A stretch of DNA of 64,000 nucleotides. Source: Streptomyces sp. NRRL F-2664. Its GTDB lineage: Bacteria; Actinomycetota; Actinomycetes; Streptomycetales; Streptomycetaceae. Made by a program: the position numbers and the translations under genes. The notes below the pieces were generated by a model. It was not told where the DNA came from. It was given only the letters and a program-made list of their open reading frames with translations, and did no database searches. The stretch is taken from assembly GCF_000719345.1 (NCBI RefSeq), contig NZ_JOFX01000019.1, forward strand, positions 52,465-116,464, given 5' to 3'. Positions 44,687-54,916 of the stretch are shown here, piece after piece. Numbering within the stretch: the stretch's first letter is position 1; every line of letters starts with the position of its first letter.

Positions 44687-46399
44687 TCAGTCCAGGTCGG
44701 CCTCGCGGTACTCCGTGCCCGAGCCGGCCTCCGTCAGCTCCCGCAGCTCCACCCGCCGGATCTTGCCGGAGACGGTCTTCGGCAGCTCGGCGAACTCGAT
44801 GCACCGGATCCGCTTGTACGGCGACAGCACGGCGCGGGAGTGTTCGAACAGCACCCGGGCGGTCTCCGGACCGGGCTCCCACCCGCCGGCGAGGGTGACG
44901 TACGCCTTCGGGACCGCCAGCCGCAGCGCGTCCGGGGCGGGGACGACGGCGGCCTCGGCGACCGCCTCGTGTTCCAGCAGGGCGCTCTCCAGCTCGAACG
45001 GGCTGATCTTGTAGTCGGAGGCCTTGAAGACGTCGTCGGAGCGTCCGACGTAGGTGAGGTATCCCTCGGCGTCCCGTGCGGCGATGTCGCCGGTCCGGTA
45101 GAGCCCGTCCGCCATGGCCTCGGCGGTGCGCTCCGGGTCGTCGCGGTAGCCGGTCATCACCCCGGCGGGCCGGACGCGCAGGTCGACGCAGAGTTCGCCC
45201 TCGTCGGGGGACTCCTTGCCGGTGACCGGGTCCAGCAGGACGATCTCGTAGCCGGGCGCGGGGCGGCCCATGGAGCCGGGCTTGACGGGGACCCCGGGGA
45301 AGTTGCCGACCTGGAGGGTGGTCTCGGTCTGCCCGAAGCCGTCGCGCACGGTGATGCCCCAGGCCTCGCGGACCTTCTCGATGACCTCGGGGTTGAGCGG
45401 TTCGCCGGCGGCGACGGCCTCGCGCGGGGGCTTGGCCAGCCGGGTGAGGTCGGACTGGATCAGCATCCGCCACACGGTGGGCGGGGCGCAGAAAGTGGTC
45501 ACGCCGTGCCGGTCCATCTCGGCCATCAGGCGCTCCGCGTCGAAGCGCGTGTAGTTGTGGACGAAGACGGTGGCCCCGGCGTTCCAGGGGGCGAAGATGT
45601 TGGACCAGGCGTGCTTGGCCCAGCCGGGCGAGGCGATGTTGAGGTGCACGTCCCCGGGGCGCAGGCCGAGCCAGTACATGGTGGAGAGGTGCCCGACGGG
45701 GTACGAGGCGTGGGTGTGCTCCACGAGCTTGGGGCGGTCGGTGGTGCCGGAGGTGAAGTAGAGCATCAGGGGGTCGGTGGCGAGGGTTTCCCCGTCGGGG
45801 ACGAAGCCGCCGGCGGCTTCCGGGGCGTCGGCGAGCCGCAGCCAGCCGGCGGGGACCCGCTGTCCGGTGGCGATCCGGGTGTAGTCGCCGGGCACCTCGT
45901 CGAACTTGGCCGTGTCCTCGGCGCGCGTGACGACGTGCCGGACGTGGCCGCGCTCGACCCGGTCGCGCAGGTCGGCCGGGCCGAGGAGGGGGGTGGCGGG
46001 GATGACGACGGCGCGCAGCTTCATCGCCCCGAGCATCACCTCCCACAGCTCGCGCTGGTTGCCCAGCATCACGAGGACGCGGTCGCCGGCCTCGACGCCT
46101 TGGCCGCGCAGCCAGCCGGCGGTCGCGTCGGACCGTACGGCGAGCTGCGCGAAGGAGAGGGACTCGCTGGTGCCGTCCTCCTCGACGATGCGCAGGGCGT
46201 CGGCGTCGTTGCCGGCGGCGATGTGGTCGAACCAGTCGAGGGCCCAGTTGAAGCGGTGCGGGCGGGGCCAGGTGAATCCCGCGTGCGCGGCTTCGTAGTC
46301 ACCTCGCCGTTCCAACAGGAAGTCCCGTGCGGCGAGGAACTGGGCGGTGGGGTCGGCGGCGTCGCCGGAGGCGCTGTTCCGGGCACTTTCGGTCGTCAT
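44687..46399 (-). CDS. AMP-forming acyl-CoA synthetase (medium-chain/ACSM type)
   Basis: A 570-residue adenylate-forming enzyme: ATP loop LMLYFTSGTTDRPKLVEHTH, HLNIASPGWAKHAWSNIFAP, GFGQTETTLQVGNFPG, LYRTGDIAARDAEGYLTYVG and the C-terminal Lys motif LPKTVSGKIRRVELR. It is close to acyl-CoA synthetases acting on medium-chain or aromatic acids. It is convergent with the peroxidase gene; nothing nearby narrows the substrate. Confidence 0.88.
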   Translation of the reverse strand: MTTESARNSASGDAADPTAQFLAARDFLLERRGDYEAAHAGFTWPRPHRFNWALDWFDHIAAGNDADALRIVEEDGTSESLSFAQLAVRSDATAGWLRGQGVEAGDRVLVMLGNQRELWEVMLGAMKLRAVVIPATPLLGPADLRDRVERGHVRHVVTRAEDTAKFDEVPGDYTRIATGQRVPAGWLRLADAPEAAGGFVPDGETLATDPLMLYFTSGTTDRPKLVEHTHASYPVGHLSTMYWLGLRPGDVHLNIASPGWAKHAWSNIFAPWNAGATVFVHNYTRFDAERLMAEMDRHGVTTFCAPPTVWRMLIQSDLTRLAKPPREAVAAGEPLNPEVIEKVREAWGITVRDGFGQTETTLQVGNFPGVPVKPGSMGRPAPGYEIVLLDPVTGKESPDEGELCVDLRVRPAGVMTGYRDDPERTAEAMADGLYRTGDIAARDAEGYLTYVGRSDDVFKASDYKISPFELESALLEHEAVAEAAVVPAPDALRLAVPKAYVTLAGGWEPGPETARVLFEHSRAVLSPYKRIRCIEFAELPKTVSGKIRRVELRELTEAGSGTEYREADLD

Positions 46400-46534
46400 G
46401 GCAGGTATCGTGCCCCGTCCGGTGGAGGGATCACCAGGGCGGCGTCAGCCGTGAGTCGACCGTTGCGGAGGGTGCGCAGCGGGTGCGCCGCACGGGTGGC
46501 GGTGCGCCGGCCGGCTCAGCGGCGCGCAGGCGGC

Positions 46535-47653
46535 TCAGCGGCGGATCGGCGCGAACCGCACGGACGGGGCGGGCCGGTCGCTCCCGGCGGGCAGCCCGCC
46601 CATGTCGGCGATCAGCTTCTCCCCTTCGGCGACGATCTCCTCCTGCGCCGCCTTCGGCACCCGGTCGAACAGCTCCACGGTGAGCACCCCGCCCTCCAGC
46701 CTCCACAGGCCCGCCAGGAACCCGTCCACCAGCAGGGTGCAGTGGGCCTGGTTCCCCGTCCAGCTGCGCCCCTTGACCTCGGGCGGGACCACGCGGGTGC
46801 GGTCGGCGTGCGACAGCAGGAGGTTGTCGAACTCCGGAAGGAAGCGGGGCGGCGCGGGGGTACCGGCATCGGGGCGGGGCGCGTCGGGCAGGTCGAACAG
46901 CTCCACGCCGTTCTCGTCGCGGAAGACGGCCAGCCGCGGCCGCAGCCGTTCGAAGGCCTCGCGCAGCCGGGTCACCCCGGCCCAGGTCTGCATGTCCTTG
47001 ACGGAGGCGGGCCCGAAAGCCGCGAGGTAACGCAGTACCACGTCGTCCACGGGCTGCGCCGTCCCGGCGGGCTCGCCGAGCCAGTTCTCGACGGTGGTGA
47101 GCCGTACCTGCCCGCTGCGTCCCCACACCCCGCGGGGCGTGACCTGGACCAGCGGCAGCAGGCAGCGCGCGGCGACCGACAGGGACTGCGGGTCGGCGTC
47201 GGGCCACTGCCGGAGCAGGTCCTCGCGGATCTCGGCCATGGTGCGCGGCGTGTCCTCGACGAAGGCGCGGGCCGGCTGCGCCAGCCGGTCCAGGTCCACG
47301 CCGTCGAGACCCTTGCGGAAGTAGGTGACCTCGCGGTCGCGGGCGGGCTGGACGAGGGGGCGCAGGGTGAGGGCGTCGTGCGCGGTGTGCGTGTGGATCG
47401 TCGACCGCATGGTGACCATGCGTACGACCTCGCGGGACTCCATGAGACCGGCCAGCTCGGCGGGCTCGAATCCGGCGAGCCGGGCGTACAGCTGGAAGTA
47501 CGGGGGCTTGACGTTCTGCGCCTGCAGCCCGAGGAGGTGGGCGACGGCGTCCCGCGCGGACATCTCGGCGCGGCTCAGCAGCAGTTGGCGGGCGAGCGTG
47601 GCACGGTTCAGTGCGCGGGTGTCGAGTACGGGGTGTGTCGTCCTGGAGGCCAT
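46535..47653 (-). CDS. AlkZ/YcaQ-like winged-helix DNA glycosylase
   Basis: A 372-residue HTH_42-superfamily protein. ALNRATLARQLLLSR and VAHLLGLQAQNVKPPYFQLY contain the QxQ catalytic motif (LQAQ) of AlkZ-type glycosylases. Further family features: VRMVTMRSTIHTHTAHDALT, RYLAAFGPASVKDMQTWAG, FLPEFDNLLLSHADRTRVV and LVDGFLAGLWRLEG. Family members remove alkylated bases or unhook interstrand crosslinks, often to protect producers from their own toxins. No toxin cluster is adjacent. Confidence 0.83.
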   Translation of the reverse strand: MASRTTHPVLDTRALNRATLARQLLLSRAEMSARDAVAHLLGLQAQNVKPPYFQLYARLAGFEPAELAGLMESREVVRMVTMRSTIHTHTAHDALTLRPLVQPARDREVTYFRKGLDGVDLDRLAQPARAFVEDTPRTMAEIREDLLRQWPDADPQSLSVAARCLLPLVQVTPRGVWGRSGQVRLTTVENWLGEPAGTAQPVDDVVLRYLAAFGPASVKDMQTWAGVTRLREAFERLRPRLAVFRDENGVELFDLPDAPRPDAGTPAPPRFLPEFDNLLLSHADRTRVVPPEVKGRSWTGNQAHCTLLVDGFLAGLWRLEGGVLTVELFDRVPKAAQEEIVAEGEKLIADMGGLPAGSDRPAPSVRFAPIRR

Positions 47654-47871
47654 GACAGCAAGCTAGCCCTCCTTGCGGACACCTTCTGTCCGCAACCCGA
47701 CATCGGACGTCGGCCCTCTGCCGGCGGGCCCACGACCCCCGCCGCCGGCCGCGTGTACGGACGGACGCGATCCCGGCCGCCGCGGGTGCCGTCCGCCGCT
47801 GCCGCCGCGCCGAAACCTGCATGCGGACGGCGTTCCGGGGGAGCCGCATCCGTAGGAAGGCGGTGAGTGCC

Positions 47872-48477
47872 ATGGCACGGGTGAGCGTGGAGGGGGCCGA
47901 GGTCGTCGTACGCCTGGGGCTGCGCGAGGGGCTGGCCGCACGGCGGCGGCAGGTACGGGTACCGGTTGCGGCACTGCGGGACGTGCGTGTCGAGAGGAGC
48001 TGGTGGCGGGTGCTGCGCGGCCGGCCCGGCCACGGCACGTGGTCCCCGGGACGGTGCTCGGGGGTGCGCAGCCGGCCCGCCGGGGAGGACTTCGTCGCGG
48101 TGAAGGCCGAGAGCACCGTGCTCTGCCTGGAGCTGGGTGACGGGGCGCCCTTCCGCCGGGTGGCCGTCTCCGTCGCCGATCCGGAGCGCGCCGAGCGTGC
48201 GGTCCGGGCGGTGATGCCCCCGGCGCCCGCAGTGGAGGAAGGGGCTCCGAAGCCGACCGGCTCGGCCCCGCACCGGCCGCGGCTCCAGCACGAGGGCGGT
48301 ACGGCCGACGAGCACGGAAGACAGCCGGGGATCTCCTCCCGGACCGGCAGCGGCGCGGGACAGCCGCCGCTCGACGACGAGCGGGCCCGGCGCGCCAATG
48401 CGGACCGGGTGCGGCGCCCGCACCTGCTCCTGCACCGCCGTCGCCCGGTCGGTCCTGACGACGACACCCCGCGGTAG
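47872..48477 (+). CDS. Hypothetical protein with PH-like domain
   Basis: A 201-residue protein. Residues 1-110 form alternating beta strands ending in a helix: VSVEGAEVVVRLGLREGLAA, VPVAALRDVRVERSWWRVLR, GEDFVAVKAESTVLCLELG and VSVADPERAERAVRAV, a pattern like bacterial PH domains. The remaining 90 residues are Arg/Gly/Pro-rich and probably disordered. AGGAAGG lies upstream of the ATG at 47872. Function unknown. Confidence 0.55.
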   Translation: MARVSVEGAEVVVRLGLREGLAARRRQVRVPVAALRDVRVERSWWRVLRGRPGHGTWSPGRCSGVRSRPAGEDFVAVKAESTVLCLELGDGAPFRRVAVSVADPERAERAVRAVMPPAPAVEEGAPKPTGSAPHRPRLQHEGGTADEHGRQPGISSRTGSGAGQPPLDDERARRANADRVRRPHLLLHRRRPVGPDDDTPR

Positions 48478-48544
48478 CAGGCATCCGTTTCACGACGGTC
48501 TCCCCCGTCGCCCGCGCGGCACCCGGACCGCGCGGGCGGGCGCG

Positions 48545-49612
48545 TCAGCAGATGCGCGGCAGCTGCTCCCCGACCGGCAGGTCGACCACGCGCGTGCCGC
48601 CGAGGGCGGTGCGGGCCACCACCAGGCCCGGGTGGGCGTCGACGGCCTCGCCGATCACCACCGCCCCGCGGCCCAGCGGGTGGGCGCGCATGGCATCCAG
48701 TACGGCGTCGGCGTGCTCGCGCGGCACGAACGCGACGAGCTTGCCCTCGTTCGCGACGTACAGCGGGTCGAGACCGAGGATGGCGCACGCGTTCGCGACG
48801 GACGCGGGGACCGGGACGCTGCGTTCGTGGATCACCACGCCGGTGCCGGAGGCGGCCGCGATCTCGTTCAGCGAGGCGGCGAGGCCGCCCCGGGTGGGGT
48901 CGCGCAGGACGTGCAGGTCGGGGGTGACGGCGAGCATGCTCCGGACGAGACCGCCGAGGGCCGCGCAGTCGCTCTGCACGTCCACGCCGAACTCCAGGCC
49001 CTCGCGGACGCTCATGATCGCCACTCCGTGGAGGCCGATCTCGCCGCTGACGATCACGACGTCGCCGGGCACGACCCGCTGCGGGCGCAGGTCCACGCCG
49101 TCGGGGACGATCCCGATGCCCGCCGTGTTGATGTAGACCCCGTCGCCGCGGCCCGCTTCGACGACCTTGGTGTCGCCGGTCGCGATCTCCACGCCGGCCG
49201 CCCGGGCGGCGGCGCCCATGGTCTCGGCGACCCGCGCCACCACGGACATCTCCACGCCCTCCTCCAGGATGAAGCCGCACGACAGGTACGCCGCGCTCGC
49301 CCCGCTCATGGCCAGGTCGTTGACGGTGCCGTTGACCGCGAGGTCACCGATGCCGCCGCCCGGGAAGAACAGCGGCCGCACCACGTACGAGTCCGTGGAG
49401 AAGGCCAGCCGTACGCCCCCGAGGGTGACGGCGGCCGAGTCCCCCAGCTGCGCCAGCACGTCACCGCCGAAGGCCGGTGCGAAGAGGTGCTGGACGAGCT
49501 CCGCCGAGAGGGCTCCACCGCCTCCGTGGCCCATCACCACCCGCGGGCGGTCGCGCAGCGGCGCCGGACAGGTCCAGCCCGTGATGTCGAGGGTGGTACC
49601 GGTGTCAGACAA
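48545..49612 (-). CDS. hypE: Hydrogenase maturation factor HypE
   Basis: A 355-residue AIR-synthase-like protein that dehydrates the thiocarbamate on its C-terminal Cys to thiocyanate, the source of the cyanide ligands of the Ni-Fe site. It starts near [20 protein letters not shown], has [26 protein letters not shown] and [15 protein letters not shown], and ends in the required PRIC. The TTG start at 49612 overlaps the hypD stop, with GGAGG about 15 nt upstream. Last gene of the hydrogenase operon. Confidence 0.95.
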   Translation of the reverse strand: MSDTGTTLDITGWTCPAPLRDRPRVVMGHGGGGALSAELVQHLFAPAFGGDVLAQLGDSAAVTLGGVRLAFSTDSYVVRPLFFPGGGIGDLAVNGTVNDLAMSGASAAYLSCGFILEEGVEMSVVARVAETMGAAARAAGVEIATGDTKVVEAGRGDGVYINTAGIGIVPDGVDLRPQRVVPGDVVIVSGEIGLHGVAIMSVREGLEFGVDVQSDCAALGGLVRSMLAVTPDLHVLRDPTRGGLAASLNEIAAASGTGVVIHERSVPVPASVANACAILGLDPLYVANEGKLVAFVPREHADAVLDAMRAHPLGRGAVVIGEAVDAHPGLVVARTALGGTRVVDLPVGEQLPRIC

Positions 49613-50747
49613 CGGGGCTCGCCTCCTGCGGGGTGGTCGCGGCAGCGGGCACGGGCTTGAGTTCCAGCCGCCGGTAGAGGTAGTACGCGGCGCAGGCGCC
49701 CTCGCTGGAGACCATCGTGGCGCCGAGCGGGCTGCGCGGGGTGCACAGGGTGCCGAAGGCCTCGCACTCGTGCGGTTTCAGCAGCCCTTGGAGCACCTCG
49801 CCGCTGCGGCACCGGTCCGGCTCGCGGGTGGTGATGCCGGTGACCTCGAAGCGGTGTTCCGCGTCGAAGTCGCGGTAGCGGTCGGACAGGCGCCACCCGC
49901 TGCCCGGGATGACGCCGATGCCGCGCCAGGCCCGGTCGGTGACCTCGAAGACGTCCTCCAGCATGGCCAGGGCCGCCGGGTTGCCCTCCGGGCGGACGGC
50001 ACGCGCGTACGCGTTGTCGACGGTGTGCTCACCGCGTTCCAGCTGCCGCACGGCCCGGCGTACGCCCTCCAGGATGTCGAGGGGCTCGAAGCCCGTGACG
50101 ACGATGGGGACGCGGTGGCGCGCGGCCAGCTCCGGGTACTCGCCCACGCCCATGACGCTGCACACGTGCCCGGCGGCCAGGAAGCCCTGGACGCGGCAGC
50201 TCGGCGACCGCATGATCGCCTCGATCGCGGGGGGAACCCGGACGTGGGAGACGAGCAGGCTGAAATTGCCGATGCCGTGCCGCTTCGCCTGGTGCACCGT
50301 CATGGCGTTGGGCGGAGCGGTGGTCTCGAAGCCGATGCCGAAGAACACGACCTGGCGCTGCGGGTTCTCCCGGGCGATGCGCAGGGCGTCGAGCGGGGAG
50401 TAGACGACGCGTACGTCGCCGCCCTCGCTGCGCACCTGGAAGAGGTCGCGGCCGGTGCCGGGCACCCGGAGCATGTCCCCGAAGGAGCAGAAGATCACAT
50501 CGGGGCGGGAGGCGATCTCCAGTGCCTTGTCGATGACCTCCAGCGGGGTGACGCACACCGGACAGCCCGGCCCGTGGATCAACTCGACCATGTCCGGCAG
50601 GAGTTGGTCGATGCCGTGCCGGATGATCGTATGGGTCTGGCCCCCGCACACCTCCATCAGGGCCCAAGGCCGGGTCACGGTGGCGTGGATGTCGTCGAGG
50701 AGCCGGCGCGCGAGGGCCGGGTCCTGGAACTCGTCGATGTACTTCAC
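49605..50747 (-). CDS. hypD: Hydrogenase maturation factor HypD
   Basis: A 380-residue Fe-S scaffold on which, with HypC, the Fe(CN)2CO unit is built. Key motifs: [72 protein letters not shown] and the C-terminal Cys set ([23 protein letters not shown]). The GTG start overlaps the hypC stop (GTGA). Confidence 0.96.
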   Translation of the reverse strand: MKYIDEFQDPALARRLLDDIHATVTRPWALMEVCGGQTHTIIRHGIDQLLPDMVELIHGPGCPVCVTPLEVIDKALEIASRPDVIFCSFGDMLRVPGTGRDLFQVRSEGGDVRVVYSPLDALRIARENPQRQVVFFGIGFETTAPPNAMTVHQAKRHGIGNFSLLVSHVRVPPAIEAIMRSPSCRVQGFLAAGHVCSVMGVGEYPELAARHRVPIVVTGFEPLDILEGVRRAVRQLERGEHTVDNAYARAVRPEGNPAALAMLEDVFEVTDRAWRGIGVIPGSGWRLSDRYRDFDAEHRFEVTGITTREPDRCRSGEVLQGLLKPHECEAFGTLCTPRSPLGATMVSSEGACAAYYLYRRLELKPVPAAATTPQEASPVV

Positions 50748-51097
50748 TGCGGGCCCTCCCGCAGCGGTGCGGTGGCGGCGCCCCCCGCGGACGGTCCGTC
50801 GGCGAAGGGCCAGGGGGCGTCGGCCCCGGCCTGGGCGGCGGCCTGCTCCCAGGGGTCCCCGAACTCCTCCTGCAACATGCCGAGTTCCTCGAAGAGCGCC
50901 AGGGTCTGGCGGGCGGACTCCTCGTCGAGGCGCTGGAGGGCGAAGCCGACGTGGACGATGGCGTACTCGCCCACCCGGAGGTCGGGCAGGTACTCCAGGC
51001 ACACCTCCTTCTGCACGCCGCCGAAGTCGACGGTAGCCATGCGGGTGCCGTCCTTCTCCCCGATGTCAAGCACTCTGCCGGGTACCGCCAGACACAT
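50744..51097 (-). CDS. hypC: Hydrogenase maturation chaperone HypC
   Basis: A 117-residue protein beginning [12 protein letters not shown] with the essential Cys2, then [20 protein letters not shown] and [20 protein letters not shown]. The C-terminal about 35 residues (Ala/Pro-rich after GDPWEQ) exceed the usual 75-95 residues. It carries iron to HypD and the large subunit. It overlaps the end of hypF by 32 nt. Confidence 0.95.
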   Translation of the reverse strand: MCLAVPGRVLDIGEKDGTRMATVDFGGVQKEVCLEYLPDLRVGEYAIVHVGFALQRLDEESARQTLALFEELGMLQEEFGDPWEQAAAQAGADAPWPFADGPSAGGAATAPLREGPQ

Positions 51098-53486
51098 GGG
51101 CTTCTCCTTGCTGTGGGTGGGGCTCGGGGGTGGCGGCGGCCGCCACCATGAGCTGGCCGAGGGACAGCCCCCCGTCGTTCGGGGGGATCCGGCCGTGGCG
51201 CAGGACGGTGAACCCGCACGCGCGCAGCGTCCGCGCGCACCCCGAGGACAGCAGGGTGTTGGCGAACACGCCGCCGGTCAGCGCGACGGTGTCCAGGCCG
51301 TGCCGTTCACGTGCCAGGACGCAGAGGTCGGCGACGAGGGCGGTGACCCCGGCATGGAAGCCGGCGGCGATCAGCGCCGGGTCCGTGCCCGCGCGTACGT
51401 CGGCCGCGACGGCCGCCAGCAGCGGGGCCGGGTCGGCGACCACCGGGGCGGAGCCGGCCGTACCCCTCCCGGGGTGGGACGGCGGTACGCGCAGGGCGAA
51501 GGCGTAGTCGGGCGCGGTGCCGCGCGCTCCGAGGGCCGCCGCCTCCAGTTCGACGGCGGCCTGCGCCTCGTAGCCGGCGTGGTGGCAGACGCCCGCCAGC
51601 GAGGAGACGGCGTCGAAGAGGCGCCCCATGCTGGAGGTCGGGACGCAGTTCAGTCCGCGCTCCAACTGCTTTTCCAGTACGCGCAGTTCGTCCGGCGGGC
51701 AGGCGGCGGTGCAGGGCAGGTCCGGGGTCCTGGGCAGGCCGGCCGCCCGCAGGTGGGCCAGGGCCATCCGGTACGGGCGGTGCACGGCCGCGTCACCGCC
51801 GGGCAGCGGCACGTAGCCGAGGTGGGCGAAGCGCGTGTATCCGGCGTAGTCGGCGAGGAGGACCTCGCCGCCCCACACCGCGCCGTCGTCGCCGTAGCCG
51901 GTGCCGTCGAAGGCGACGCCGATGACCGGGCGCGTGCCGTCCAGGCCGTGTTCCGCCAGGGCGGAGGCGATGTGGGCGTGATGGTGCTGTACGCGCACGA
52001 GCGGCCGGGATCCGGCGGTGCGCCGTGCCCACTGGGCCGAACGGTAGCCCGGGTGGCGGTCCGCGGCCAGCAGCCCGGGGGTGACGCCGGTGATGGACTC
52101 CAGTTGGCGTTCGGCCCGTTCCAGGGCGTACTGGGTGGCGAGGTCGTCCATGTCGCCGATGTGGGCGGACAGCCAGGCCCGGCGGCCCTCGCCGAGACAG
52201 AAGGTGTTCTTCAGGTCGCCGCCCACCGCGAGGGTCGCGGGGACCGGCACGGGCAGGGCCACGGGGAGCGGCGCGTAGCCGCGGGCGCGCCGTACGGTCA
52301 GGGTCTCGCCGTCGCAGACCCGCACCACGGAGTCGTCGCACGGCACGTGGATGGGGCGGTCGTGGGTGAGCCAGGCGTCGGCGAGCCCGGCGAGCCGCTC
52401 CAGGGCCTCGTCGTCGTCGGTGACGATGGGCTCGCCCGCGAGGTTCCCGCTGGTCATGACGAGCAGCCGGGGACCGGGCGGGTCTCCGGGCAGCCCGAGG
52501 AGCAGGTGGTGGACGGGGGTGTACGGGAGCATCACGCCGAGGTCGGGACAGCGCGGGGCCACGCCCTCGGCGGGCACGGGGCCGGGGTCGCCCCCGCGGT
52601 CCTCGGCGGCACGGCGGCGCAGCAGCACGATGGGCCGGACGGCGCCCTGGAGCAGGGCGCGTTCCTCGGGCCCGACGTGCGCGAGCCGCTCGGCGTCGGC
52701 GACGGTGCGGGCCATGAGGGCGAAGGGCTTGTCACCGCGGGCCTTGCGGCGGCGCAGCTCGGCGACGGCGCCGGGGTGGGTGGCGTCGCACGCGAGGTGG
52801 TAGCCGCCAAGGCCCTTCACGGCGAGGACCGCCCCGGCGGCCAGGAGCCGGCGGGCCCCGGCGATCGGGTCGGCGTCGCCTTCCGCGGCCTCACGGGGCG
52901 GGTGCCCGGTGAGCAGGGCCAGCCGGGGGCCGCAGGCGGGGCAGGCGACCGGCTGGGCGTGGAAGCGGCGGTCGGTGGGATCCGTGTACTCGCGGGCACA
53001 GTCGGGGCACAGGGGGAAGCGGGCCATGGTGGTGTGCGCGCGGTCGTACGGCAGCCCGGTGACGATGGTGAACCGCGGCCCGCAGTGGGTGCAGGTGATG
53101 AACGGGTGTCGGTGGCGGCGGTCGGCGGGGTCGGCGAGTTCGGCCAGGCAGTCGGCGCAGGTGGCCACGTCCGGGGAGACGAGCGTGCGGGCGGGGCCGC
53201 CGGTGCGGGAGGCGATGATGGTGAAGCCGGCGCCGCCCGCCACGGGTACCTCGTGGTGGTCGACGGCGTCGACGACGGCCAGCGGCGGCGCGTCCGCGGC
53301 AAGGTGCTCGCAGAACCGTGTGACGGCCGCCGGAGCGCCCTCCACCTCGGCGACGACGCCCTCGGGGGTGTTGGTGACGTGCCCGGCGAGGCCGAGTCCG
53401 GTCGCGCGGGTGTAGACGTACGGACGGAATCCGACGCCCTGGACCACGCCGCGCACGGTGACCCGGCGGCGCTGCACCGGCTCCAT
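51066..53486 (-). CDS. hypF: Carbamoyltransferase HypF
   Basis: An 806-residue enzyme that activates carbamoyl phosphate and transfers the carbamoyl group to HypE. Domains in order: acylphosphatase (RRVTVRGVVQGVGFRPYVYT), zinc fingers (CADCLAEL, CTHCGPRF, CPDCAREY, CPACGPRL), a YrdC-like domain (LAVKGLGGYHLACDA, KARGDKPFALM, LVMTSGNLAGEP) and a Kae1-like domain (VQHHHAHIASALAEHG, GVAFDGTGYGDDGAVWGGE, ALTGGVFANTLL). The ATG overlaps the hypB stop (ATGA). Confidence 0.96.
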   Translation of the reverse strand: MEPVQRRRVTVRGVVQGVGFRPYVYTRATGLGLAGHVTNTPEGVVAEVEGAPAAVTRFCEHLAADAPPLAVVDAVDHHEVPVAGGAGFTIIASRTGGPARTLVSPDVATCADCLAELADPADRRHRHPFITCTHCGPRFTIVTGLPYDRAHTTMARFPLCPDCAREYTDPTDRRFHAQPVACPACGPRLALLTGHPPREAAEGDADPIAGARRLLAAGAVLAVKGLGGYHLACDATHPGAVAELRRRKARGDKPFALMARTVADAERLAHVGPEERALLQGAVRPIVLLRRRAAEDRGGDPGPVPAEGVAPRCPDLGVMLPYTPVHHLLLGLPGDPPGPRLLVMTSGNLAGEPIVTDDDEALERLAGLADAWLTHDRPIHVPCDDSVVRVCDGETLTVRRARGYAPLPVALPVPVPATLAVGGDLKNTFCLGEGRRAWLSAHIGDMDDLATQYALERAERQLESITGVTPGLLAADRHPGYRSAQWARRTAGSRPLVRVQHHHAHIASALAEHGLDGTRPVIGVAFDGTGYGDDGAVWGGEVLLADYAGYTRFAHLGYVPLPGGDAAVHRPYRMALAHLRAAGLPRTPDLPCTAACPPDELRVLEKQLERGLNCVPTSSMGRLFDAVSSLAGVCHHAGYEAQAAVELEAAALGARGTAPDYAFALRVPPSHPGRGTAGSAPVVADPAPLLAAVAADVRAGTDPALIAAGFHAGVTALVADLCVLARERHGLDTVALTGGVFANTLLSSGCARTLRACGFTVLRHGRIPPNDGGLSLGQLMVAAAATPEPHPQQGEAHVSGGTRQSA

Positions 53487-54403
53487 CAGCGGGTCTGCGC
53501 GGCGGGCTGGTGCTCGTGGTCGGCGCCGGAGCCGGGGTCGGAGTCGGGGGTGCGGCCGTGGGTGTGGCCATGGGTGTGGGCAGGGCCCGCCCCGTGCTGG
53601 TGGTGGTGGTGGCCGGACCCGGGGTCGCCCTCGTGCCCGTGCAGGTGGCCGTTTCCGTGCCCGTGCAGGTGGCCGTCTCCGTGTGCGTGGCCGGCTTCGT
53701 GGCGGGGGGTCTGCTGCCCGCGGGCCATCACCGGGGTGTGCGTCCCGCTTCCCGCCCCGGCCGCCAGCGCCCGGTCCAGCAGGAGGCCCAGGCCCTGCCC
53801 CTCGCGGGCCGACGTCATGACGATCTCGACACCGGGATTGACCCGTTCGACGTGGGCGCGGAAGGCCGCCTCGTCGAATGCGACGGCCTGTGCGATGTCG
53901 GTCTTGGTGACGACCACCAGCTGCGCCAGTCCGAAGGCGGTCGGGTACTTCAGCGGCTTGTCCTCGCCCTCGGTCACCGAGGCGAGCACCACCCGCAGGG
54001 ACTCCCCCAGGTCGTAGCTCGCCGGGCAGACCAGGTTGCCCACGTTCTCCACGAAGAGCAGCCGGGTGTCCTCGGGCAGCCAGCCGTCCAGGTGCCGTGC
54101 GAGCATCCCCGCCTCCAGGTGGCACAGCCCATCCGTGAGGACCTGCTTGACCGGCACCCCCGAGCGTGCCAGCCGCCGCGCGTCGTTCTCGGTGGCCAGG
54201 TCCGCGGTGAGTGCGGCCACGGGCACCGACCGCTCGCGCGCCAGGAGCAGTTCGCGCTCCAGGAGCGCCGTCTTCCCGCTGCCGGGGCTGGAGAGCAGGT
54301 TGACCACTGTCGTACCGCGGGCGGCGAGGCCGTCGCGCAGGGCCCGGGCGGCGCCGTCATTCTTGGCGAGTACCGCCTGCCGCAGATCGACCACTCGGCA
54401 CAT
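53486..54403 (-). CDS. hypB: Nickel GTPase HypB with C-terminal His-rich tail
   Basis: A 305-residue SIMIBI GTPase delivering nickel with HypA. N-terminal MCRVVDLRQAVL, P-loop NLLSSPGSGKTALLER (GSGKT 41-45), metal/switch region GLCHLEAGM, LLFVENVGNLVCPA and VVVTKTD. Residues about 228-305 are a tail with some 20 histidines (HGHGNGHLHGHEGD, GHHHHQHG, HTHGHTHG). In most HypB proteins the His-rich nickel-storage segment is N-terminal, so its C-terminal position is notable. Confidence 0.94.
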   Translation of the reverse strand: MCRVVDLRQAVLAKNDGAARALRDGLAARGTTVVNLLSSPGSGKTALLERELLLARERSVPVAALTADLATENDARRLARSGVPVKQVLTDGLCHLEAGMLARHLDGWLPEDTRLLFVENVGNLVCPASYDLGESLRVVLASVTEGEDKPLKYPTAFGLAQLVVVTKTDIAQAVAFDEAAFRAHVERVNPGVEIVMTSAREGQGLGLLLDRALAAGAGSGTHTPVMARGQQTPRHEAGHAHGDGHLHGHGNGHLHGHEGDPGSGHHHHQHGAGPAHTHGHTHGRTPDSDPGSGADHEHQPAAQTR

Positions 54404-54405
54404 GT

Positions 54406-54801
54406 TCAGGCCTCCTCGGAAATGGGTTCGCGGGTACGGGTGCCGGCGGGGCCGTCCTCCCAGCGGACGCTGAGGATCTCCAGCTCGCGGCCGGACAGCA
54501 GGTCCACGTCCGTGGCCCTCCCGCAGCGGGGGCAGCACAGTTCGGGGGGCATCCCCACGGCCCAGGTGCCGGGGCAGGTCGCGCAGCGGGCGCGGGCCGC
54601 CACGGATTCGGTGACGAGCTCCGCGCCGGCCAGCACCGTTCCGGCACAGGCCAGTTCGAAGCAGAAGGCCAGCGCGTCGGGCACCACTCCCGCCAACTCG
54701 CCCACCCGCAGCCGTACGGACGTGACGGCGCGCGCGCCGGCCGCCCCGGCGGCTTCCTCCACCTGGCCCACGACGGCCATGGCGATCGACATCTCGTGCA
54801 T
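54406..54801 (-). CDS. hypA: Nickel metallochaperone HypA
   Basis: A 131-residue protein: MHEMSIAMAVVGQVEEAAGA (His2 nickel ligand), VRLRVGELAGVVPDALAFCF and the zinc site CATCP with CCPRCG. A C-terminal extension of about 12 residues is present. It lies 2 nt upstream of hypB in transcription order. Confidence 0.95.
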   Translation of the reverse strand: MHEMSIAMAVVGQVEEAAGAAGARAVTSVRLRVGELAGVVPDALAFCFELACAGTVLAGAELVTESVAARARCATCPGTWAVGMPPELCCPRCGRATDVDLLSGRELEILSVRWEDGPAGTRTREPISEEA

Positions 54802-54840
54802 CGGACTCCGTCCTGCCGGGGCTCATTACACCGGCGGGAC

Positions 54841-54880
54841 GGGGGTGCGGCGGGCGGGCACGCCGGTGCGCCGCACCCCC
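54841..54880 (-). terminator. Hairpin inside the hydrogenase operon
   Basis: A 12-bp stem GGGGGTGCGGCG / CGCCGCACCCCC (54841-54852 with 54869-54880) between the 35-aa gene and hypA. It could end structural-gene transcripts partly, so that hyp genes are expressed at a lower level. Confidence 0.5.
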
Positions 54881-54916
54881 CGTACGCCGTTCGGCGGGGG
54901 ATGCGGCGCACCGGGT

